This document shows positions 57,301 to 64,000 of a stretch of 64,000 nucleotides of DNA, one piece after another. The notes under the pieces were generated by a model. It did not search any database and was not told the DNA's origin. It was given only the letters and a program-made list of their open reading frames with translations. The DNA is from Athripsodes cinereus (Eukaryota > Arthropoda > Insecta > Trichoptera > Leptoceridae), in contig OX388309.1 of the NCBI GenBank assembly GCA_947579605.1, positions 22,201,071 through 22,265,070 on the forward strand, written 5' to 3'. Both the position numbers and the translations under genes were made by a program. Each line of letters begins with the position of its first letter. Positions within the stretch are counted from its first letter, which is position 1.

Positions 57301-57587
57301 CCTATATAATAACAATTATCATTACCATTAATATTTACCATTTTATAATTGAAAGCACCCCGAAGACATATGTAATGTAGGTATAATATCTAAAAGTAAT
57401 AAAAACATCACGTTGGTAGATACGTGACATTAACCTAACTTCTCGCTGTTATTATAATAGTTTTAACTATTTATTATTCATAAGAAGTAGAAGAGCAGAA
57501 ATAAGATTACCACTGCAGTGCTTATCAGAACCAGACGAAGATTAATGGAAAATGTAAGTAGGTACCTACTCCTCCAGTAGTAATAGT

Positions 57588-57725
57588 GGCAGAAAACTAA
57601 AGATAGATACCAACCGAGTGAGAATATCGCCACTGTATAAAAACCAAAAGGAAGAGTGGAATATTTTATGCAACAATATCTTAAGTCAAATTAACCTGAA
57701 TAGAAAAGCGTTGCGTTCTATTGAG
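57588..57725 (+). other. Unidentified coding-looking fragment
   Basis: A 45-codon open stretch contains IDTNRVRISPLYKNQKEEW and ends in TAA. It is preceded by CTACTCCTCCAG, a decent splice acceptor, and a GTAAGT lies just upstream after a different open stretch. It could be a decayed transposon or LINE tail. I do not recognise the family and assign no function. Confidence 0.2.
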
Positions 57726-57960
57726 TAAACAACACAGAGTTGTGAATATACAAATAGGTGTAGTTATTACAGGAGAATTGGTTAGGTTTGTTGCTATAAT
57801 TTTTCAGATTAAATACAATGAAAATATTTCAATTAAAATTTCTGGCTTGACACATAGTTGGACAATAATATTCAAATGGAAGAAAGCGCTACCGCACCGA
57901 ACGGACCTTTCATGTGATTTTTAATAAGAATAAGCCCAATGAATGCAAGTGTGTCTAGAG

Positions 57961-58429
57961 CAGTGGTTCTTAACCAGGGGTGCCCGCACCCCCAGGGGGT
58001 GCGAGGAGCTGCTCATAGGGGTGCGAAACAGAGCTCTCGGTTAAATAAATAAATAAATGGAAAATTAAGTTACAATATAAAAACGAAAACCAGAAATCGT
58101 TTAAATGCGAGTGACGACATGCTTGTGGCTCTTTCAACCAAAGAACCCCGATTTCAAAAGATAATTGAAAGTAAGCAACAGCAAACGAAGTCATTAATTC
58201 CTTTGTTTGTATCTGTACTTCATACATAAATATTTGTAATAAATAAATATAAATAAATATTCGTTTATTGGACTAAACATAAATAATTATTTTAATAAAA
58301 GAAATTACTTCAAAATCGCATTAAACCATGTTATTTCCTTTCATATTTTTCTCCCAGATATTTGGGGGTGCCAAATCATACTTGAAGATACACGGGGGTG
58401 CGAACACCTAAAAAGGTTAAGAACCACTG
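57961..58429. mobile_element. hAT-type MITE with 8-bp TSD
   Basis: The ends are CAGTGGTTCTTAACC and GGTTAAGAACCACTG, a perfect 15-bp terminal inverted repeat, flanked on both sides by GTCTAGAG (57953-57960 and 58430-58437). CAGTGGTTCT-type ends with 8-bp TSDs are diagnostic of the hAT superfamily. Subterminal GGGGGTG blocks recur at both ends and could bind transposase. The 469-bp interior is AT-rich with no transposase, so it depends on an autonomous relative. The 85-codon minus-strand frame inside is not a gene. Confidence 0.92.
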
Positions 58430-58437
58430 GTCTAGAG

Positions 58438-59143
58438 GGTATCGGTTATCTTGTTATACATCTGGCAAATTTGTCCATATCGATTTAAAAAAAAAAACGC
58501 AAATGAATGGGCTAATATATTATTCATTTAGTATGTTTCAATTGTTTTCTATGTTATTTATTTAAGAAGATAATGTAGCAAATATGATTAGTTTGATTTA
58601 TCCATACACACATGATAAGGCTACAGTTGGTACTTCATTAAAAAAAGATAAACCGATGCTTAATTAATTCTGGCATTTAAAATATAATATGCATAAATAA
58701 AATATGTGCGTAGAAATATGATTTCAATATAGATTATAATTGTGATATATTACTCCACATTTTTCTCACAGGGCATCAATGAAATGGTGTAAAAAGTTAA
58801 TGATCACTTCATAAGGTAATTATTTTCAACTTATATAACAGGTTTTTAACATACCCGCCCTATGATTCAGTGTTGCGAGATGAAACAAAAAAAATATCAT
58901 TTCGAAATAAGATTACTTTTGATAATAGTGCACACTATTGATTAATGTTCGATAAAGTGTGTGGAGCTTCAAGCATACCTCAATATAATCTCCATATAAT
59001 GTAAAACAACATTTCTGCTATTTGTCTTGTTTTTATTACCATAATAATCATGCTTTATAAAAGTCCACGAGAATACCTGTACATTTTATGATTATTATTC
59101 TTCTTACCATTCCATAGAGAAAATAAACAAATAATAATATTAT
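58438..59143. other. No recognisable gene
   Basis: AT-rich spacer; nothing recognised. Confidence 0.5.
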
Positions 59144-59225
59144 AAGATGGCGTTGGCGCGCTCTGCACCTGACGCCGCGGACCAATCACAGATCTCCGTT
59201 TGACTCTCGATTGCCGCGTTCGTCT
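59144..59225 (+). promoter_or_regulatory. GC-rich island, possible promoter
   Basis: Eighty bases with many CpGs in AT-rich surroundings contain AAGATGGCG (59144-59152, a match to the YY1/Pho-type motif often found at TATA-less start sites) and ACCAATCA (59181-59188, a CCAAT box). A strong donor and acceptor lie downstream (59259 and 59599). This is suggestive only; no coding sequence follows. Confidence 0.35.
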
Positions 59226-59258
59226 TTTTTTTCTTATTTTATTTTTATAGCTGCAGCA

Positions 59259-59599
59259 GTGAGTATCATAGGTACACCTATCCAGTACCTTGTAGGGGTG
59301 ACTAGAGTCTACTCACTAAGTATAACCGTACCGAACATAATGAGATCGTGTAGGTACCAAAATACTTACCAATCTAGGTTCTCACTAGATTACCTTGGTC
59401 ACACAGCACTAATTAAGTGTGATTGGTCTGATTTAAAAAAAAAGAACAAACTGAAAATAAAAGATGTTCGAACATGTCAATATTATTTGAATTTGTTTCC
59501 ATATTTTTCGTAAAAATGTCATCCTTTGTTATTTTTTAAATTATATATAGGTATATAAATATTTTACCATTCCTAATACCATTTTCTTCTTTGTTTCAG
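59259..59599 (+). other. Candidate intron
   Basis: Donor GCA|GTGAGTAT at 59259 and acceptor TTTTCTTCTTTGTTTCAG ending at 59599, preceded by a branch-point-like CCTAATAC. Length 341 bp. A second donor TTTA|GTAAGTG at 59655 would define a 55-nt exon 59600-59654. The exons are non-coding as far as I can see. Confidence 0.3.
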
Positions 59600-59656
59600 G
59601 TATGTTTTGAGAAAACTTTTACGTAGAACATCATATTTTGTTATGCAGATTTTAGT

Positions 59657-62154
59657 AAGTGTTTTTCATGAATTCTCCACTAAAAAGGTATTTTTATTTT
59701 CAATTATCAGAAAACAAATCGGTACAAAATACTAGTTATAATATCTATGAGTAAATAAATTGTATTTTTAAAGTAATAATAACAGTACAAATCGTTTTAT
59801 TTATTTTTATTTTATTCATGAAATGGAAGTTGGAATACAAATAGGATGAAAATAATAATAAAGGCTTACCATACATTTGCCGCAAAAAGGGAACATCGCT
59901 CAACCCTATGTCAATTTGTAAATCAATTTGTTTGGTTCAGGTAAACCCGATAGATGGACGTGTTTGACCGAAACCGAATATTGACATATTAGGTATATTG
60001 GATTAATTTTGTTCGAAATTGGTAATGAAAGTCGGTATAGGACCTGTTCCATTTTTAAAATCATTTTTTTCTCAAATATGATAAGGGTTATGTTTTTCTA
60101 TTATAGGCACATACAATTAGCATTCGTGTCGTGAAAGTTGAGTAATGATGTTGAGAACAGTCCGTGCCTGGATCCATTCACCACAAGCTTTAGTAAATTT
60201 AAAAGATTTCTGGTGTAATTACCTATCAGCTTTTGAATCCAGTGCTACATATTGATTGGATGCATTGTTAATTGGAATGTTGAACTGCAATTATTGTCAC
60301 CATTTCGTACCTTATTAATTATTTTATTAATATTGTGCTATTTAATTATTCAGATTTTAGAAACTATAATTGGCAACGTAAATCACTAATTAAATTATTG
60401 TAATATCCATTGTAAAGCTGTTGTATCTATTGAAAAAAAAACTATTTTACTGTTCTTTGTTTACTGTTCATTTTAGTGCTTTTTAGCTATCAATTGTTTA
60501 AAAAATAAATAAGATGCCATATAATATGGCGTCCCATGGCCAACGTTACAAAAATAAACATGACACCAAAAAAAGTGTTGTAATGTTCATATTCAATATT
60601 CTAACAAAAAATCGTATTCTAACCGATTTGGAAGGAAAATAAATAAGCCGAAACTGCAGTAATCGTATACTTCGGTCAGAGTGGACTCAACTACGAACGT
60701 TTTCTGAAGAAGAACTATTATAGGTACACTCAGTATATAAATTTGTATAGGTACGTATATTATATATGTATATCCACTAAGTAAGTAGTACCTAGTGTAA
60801 GATGGGTATGTTTTTAGATCTAAACCTGATTTGCCCACAAGAGACGTGGATGTTACATTATTAATTCAAGGTTCATCTGTATCGATCTTAGCAGTTTAAT
60901 ACCGACCAGCTCACTTTGTAATAATACGTATGTATATATATATACGAATAATAATGAATATATATTCATATTACAACTGATATTGCTACACTTAATCCAA
61001 GCTTAAAGGATATTGTAAAATATTATGCTTTTATTACATAAACTAATTATTTTGTGTGTTTGTTCCATACCCATTATTATTTAAATTTCAACATAAATAA
61101 TGAATTAAGTCCGTTTGTATGTAGGTATGGTTGTTTTCTTTTGTTTGTATAAGCATTGTCTTTACTGTAAGTGAAATAAAGTCACCATGATGATATCACG
61201 CTATGTTCGTATACTGAACTTTATAGTAATGTAAAATGAACAGTAGGTACACTAGAAGTCTGAAAGGTTATATTTTTGTTCTATTTATCTGTCCCTGTTT
61301 AATTATTTATTTATCAGTGACACAAACAGAATTTTGACTCAAAGTACATAAAAAAGCAAAAACAACAGAATATAATGAGCAGTAAAAAAGTTTTCTTCCT
61401 GGCCGAGTGGCCATGGTCTCCAGGACAGTGAAAGCCTTAAACCATACAACATCACATTGACTTGACCAGGCCAACCCTCCAATTAAGTGTGTCTACATCA
61501 TACATCGTGAACAGAATAATGAGCGAGAAAAAAATAAAAAATAGAAGTAGTACCTATACATTCATTGTCCAGTATTATTATAATAAACACACTTGTGCGC
61601 ATGGATTGAATTCAATGAATAAACAAGTATAAAAATACATCGATTTTAAGAGGCGACCTCTAGTGCTTTTGTTATTGTACATTTTTGTTATGTCAATAAT
61701 GCTAAAATTATGGATTTTGATGCCTGACTCAAGATCGTAGTACATTGTATTAATGATGCATTGCTTAGTACAGAAATATGTAATCACTACTTGTACATTG
61801 TAAGAAGGTTATTTTTTCAACGTCACTAACTGGACAATCAGCTAGTTATTTTATCATTAATTTTAACTTCTATATAGTAGTATAAAATTTTACTATGGGT
61901 TTAAACTTCATTGATGCTTTTATACTTACGTACCAACTAAGTCATGTTAAATACACAAACGAAATGTCTTTTTATGAGTTTGATGCTTTCTTCTTTAATG
62001 ATTTTATTTTATATTTTTTTGTGTTATATTAATACTTATTCGCATTTTTATTGAGTTGATTCTCAGTTAAATTCTCCTCTCAGTTATTTCATATCTACCT
62101 AAAAACACAGTTAAATATTTCGTGTATTGCAATTTTATTCTAAATCTAAAAAGA
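59657..62154. other. No recognisable gene
   Basis: AT-rich. TGGCCGAGTGGCCATGG at about 61399-61415 contains an A-box-like element and may be a SINE head remnant without a B box. Confidence 0.45.
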
Positions 62155-62199
62155 GGAGGTGTGAGAAAGCGCGGGCGTCCGAGAACCACGTGGGTTGAT
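62155..62199 (+). pseudogene. LINE C-terminal scrap (RGRPR motif)
   Basis: Fifteen codons read GVRKRGRPRTTWVD, the RGRPR..W.D hallmark of LINE C-termini, and stop abruptly where SINE A sequence starts. Too short for clade assignment. Confidence 0.5.
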
Positions 62200-62384
62200 C
62201 ACGGCATATCCCAGATAAGTCGTCTGCTTGCATGTTAAACTGAGCCAAGAAAAAAAATAAGACATTCAGGATGGGTGGCAAAACTCATTACTGAGTTTGA
62301 GATATAAAACACCTGCCTTTTACAGGATACTCGAAAACTTACGGAAAAGAGTGGGAGACCTATGCTTTGCCAGGCACTCCACGG
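62200..62384 (-). repeat. SINE A copy, internally deleted
   Basis: Minus orientation, from ACGGCATATCCC (3' end, tail missing) to CCAGGCACTCCACGG (5' end). It lacks the (TAG)n tail and part of the middle. Confidence 0.75.
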
Positions 62385-62561
62385 TTTTTATTAACAATAT
62401 TCTTAAATAATGTTTTATTAACTGACGTAGGATTAATTTTAATGTTCTATTAGAATTAGTTATAAGTATAAACTTATTTTATTTTCCACTAGTCAAGCAG
62501 CCATTAGACTTGCGTCATTTAAGAAATATATTTTCCTCGATAAAAAAACGCTCAAGGTAGG

Positions 62562-62665
62562 TAGTAAACCTCATAACCGAATTGAATATTTATTAAATGT
62601 CGTGATATTTTACGAATATCTTCCTTTTACATGCTACACGAAAACTGACATAAAACAATACGTCA
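62562..62665 (-). repeat. SINE A fragment, old
   Basis: GGTAGTAAACCTCATAACCG then CTTCCTTTTACATGCTACACG follow the SINE A minus strand with many changes. Confidence 0.5.
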
Positions 62666-64000
62666 TATTATGTTTTACTAGGCTGATTTGAATTCTCTGT
62701 AAGAGTTTGTTGATAGCCAACCAGTAATAACAGAAAGTAAATGTCAAAGATATATTATTATGGGAACAACTATTTTCTCCATTTTTGACTGTCGTATGAT
62801 TATATTACACCTACAATTTCTTTTACGATTCTTTAATAGTTTCATTATCAAACAATATAATGGCAAATGTATAGGGCTTCGGGATATTACGTATTATAAT
62901 ATTTTCCATGCGTTGAAACAATATAATTAAGTGAATATAATAAGTAGCAAGTAGCCATTCTAGTCTTAGAATGTCAATCGCTTATGATGATAATCTCTTC
63001 AAAGGTGTTGTTTGTTGTTGTATCTATGCAAAATGTCAGATAATATATTAAAATTAGCAGTAAGTACGTACTTAGCTCTTGTTAGTTATATTAAGACGAT
63101 GCGCAAAATGTCAAAGCTGATGATGATGTCTTTGTAAAAAGTATAAAGTGAAATAATTTTCTCAAGAATGTGTCGTTTTGATGAATGTCATTATTTGTCA
63201 TTGCTACGTCTATGAAAGTCAAGGTTGAAATAATCTATTGTAGACACATTTTTTTTATAGATTTCAATAACAATTTTTACTGGACTTTTTTTCACTCAGT
63301 TGCATTTATAGTGAGCAAAATACCTAGTATTGAAAATGTAAACTAAAGATGTAGAGGGATTAATATATATTCAGGAATTTGAATTATATTTCATGTTTTT
63401 TAAAAGAGTGTTTATAACTCGATGAAATTTTTACCCTGCAGATTTGATATTCAATCGACGTTGTGTATTCGGAAATATTGATAGATAATAAGTCTATCCA
63501 GTTTTTCAGTAATGGTATCCCTAATTTATTTTAGTAATGATTCTAGTTAGTTCATAATGAAAAAAATATATTAAAAATAAAATAAATAGGTAGGTATTAT
63601 GAGAAACAATTACTTTCATTCCGAAATAATAATATGAATAAATTAAATACTCAAATTGCTTCACCGAATTCCAAATTTCTATGTTGATTTTTTTTTATTA
63701 GGTAGTATGTAAAATAAAAATTAATTTAAAAAATAATTTTACTACAGTAAGAATAATATTATCCAATATTTTGATAAAATCTGCATTCTTTTGTTATATT
63801 TATTTTTAACAACACGCATATTTTTGTGAATTGTGTCACAAAAATTTCTGGTGTGAAAAAATAGTGACTTATCGTTTTTTGTTTACTTTTTTCTCCTCAG
63901 AACTTTCTGTACATTATATTTAGAAATTTTTGTAATCGCACCTAATTATAATATGAATTGAATCGTACGATTCATATGAAAATGACGGAAAATTACCATA
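62666..64000. other. No recognisable gene
   Basis: AT-rich to the end of the window, with no coding, RNA or repeat signal that I recognise. Confidence 0.5.

Overview
This window looks like gene-poor, AT-rich nuclear DNA from an animal with a repeat-rich genome, most likely an insect (inference). The grounds are the very high A+T content, tRNA-derived SINEs, Jockey- and RTE-like LINE remnants, a hAT-type MITE, and many GTAGGTACCTAC-type palindromes. I see no intact protein-coding host gene, no rRNA, no convincing functional tRNA and no CRISPR. Nearly every open frame is chance or lies inside a repeat. The species cannot be fixed from the sequence alone.

Layout. 1-9 kb: a LINE 3' end, a 5'-truncated LINE with a 13-bp target-site duplication (TSD), and two large inverted repeats (3897-4375 and 7761-7996). 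The inverted repeats resemble Penelope-like-element pseudo-LTRs and carry hammerhead-ribozyme-like motifs; a terminal-inverted-repeat MITE lies between them. 9-15 kb: a cluster of one short repeat family (called SINE A here; about 260 bp, (TAG)n tail, four clean copies in the window with 9-14 bp TSDs), a Jockey-like C-terminal fragment, and a tRNA-derived SINE (SINE B). 16-18.3 kb: a 90-bp tandem repeat and a TATA-box promoter on the minus strand that may sit in an LTR. 20-21.2 kb: the largest coding remnant, a Jockey-type reverse transcriptase fragment (GVPQG and YADD motifs), then SINE B. 25-28.3 kb: a nested foldback MITE and a 190-bp direct repeat. 30-31.6 kb: SINE A and a (TG)n-tailed LINE end. 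37.4-38.2 kb: a 37-bp-TIR element containing a second copy of the MITE. 39.8-43 kb: a Penelope-like remnant and LINE ends. 45-51 kb: four tRNA-derived SINE loci, one with an internal tandem duplication. 51.5-57.1 kb: decayed LINE and SINE pieces and a (GA)n-tailed LINE. 57.95-58.44 kb: a complete hAT-type MITE with an 8-bp TSD. 59.1-59.7 kb: a small GC-rich island followed by good splice signals, the only hint of a host transcript start. The rest of the window shows nothing recognisable.

The elements fit together as a retrotransposition system. Several LINE families, all present only as 5'-truncated tails with TSDs, end in short simple repeats: (GAT)n, (TG)n, (GA)n, (GAA)n. SINE A ends in the same 3' stem-loop plus GTGATGGTAT plus simple repeat as the (TG)n-tailed LINE, so that LINE is the likely source of its machinery. 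The most unusual signals are the hammerhead-like motifs in the inverted repeats.
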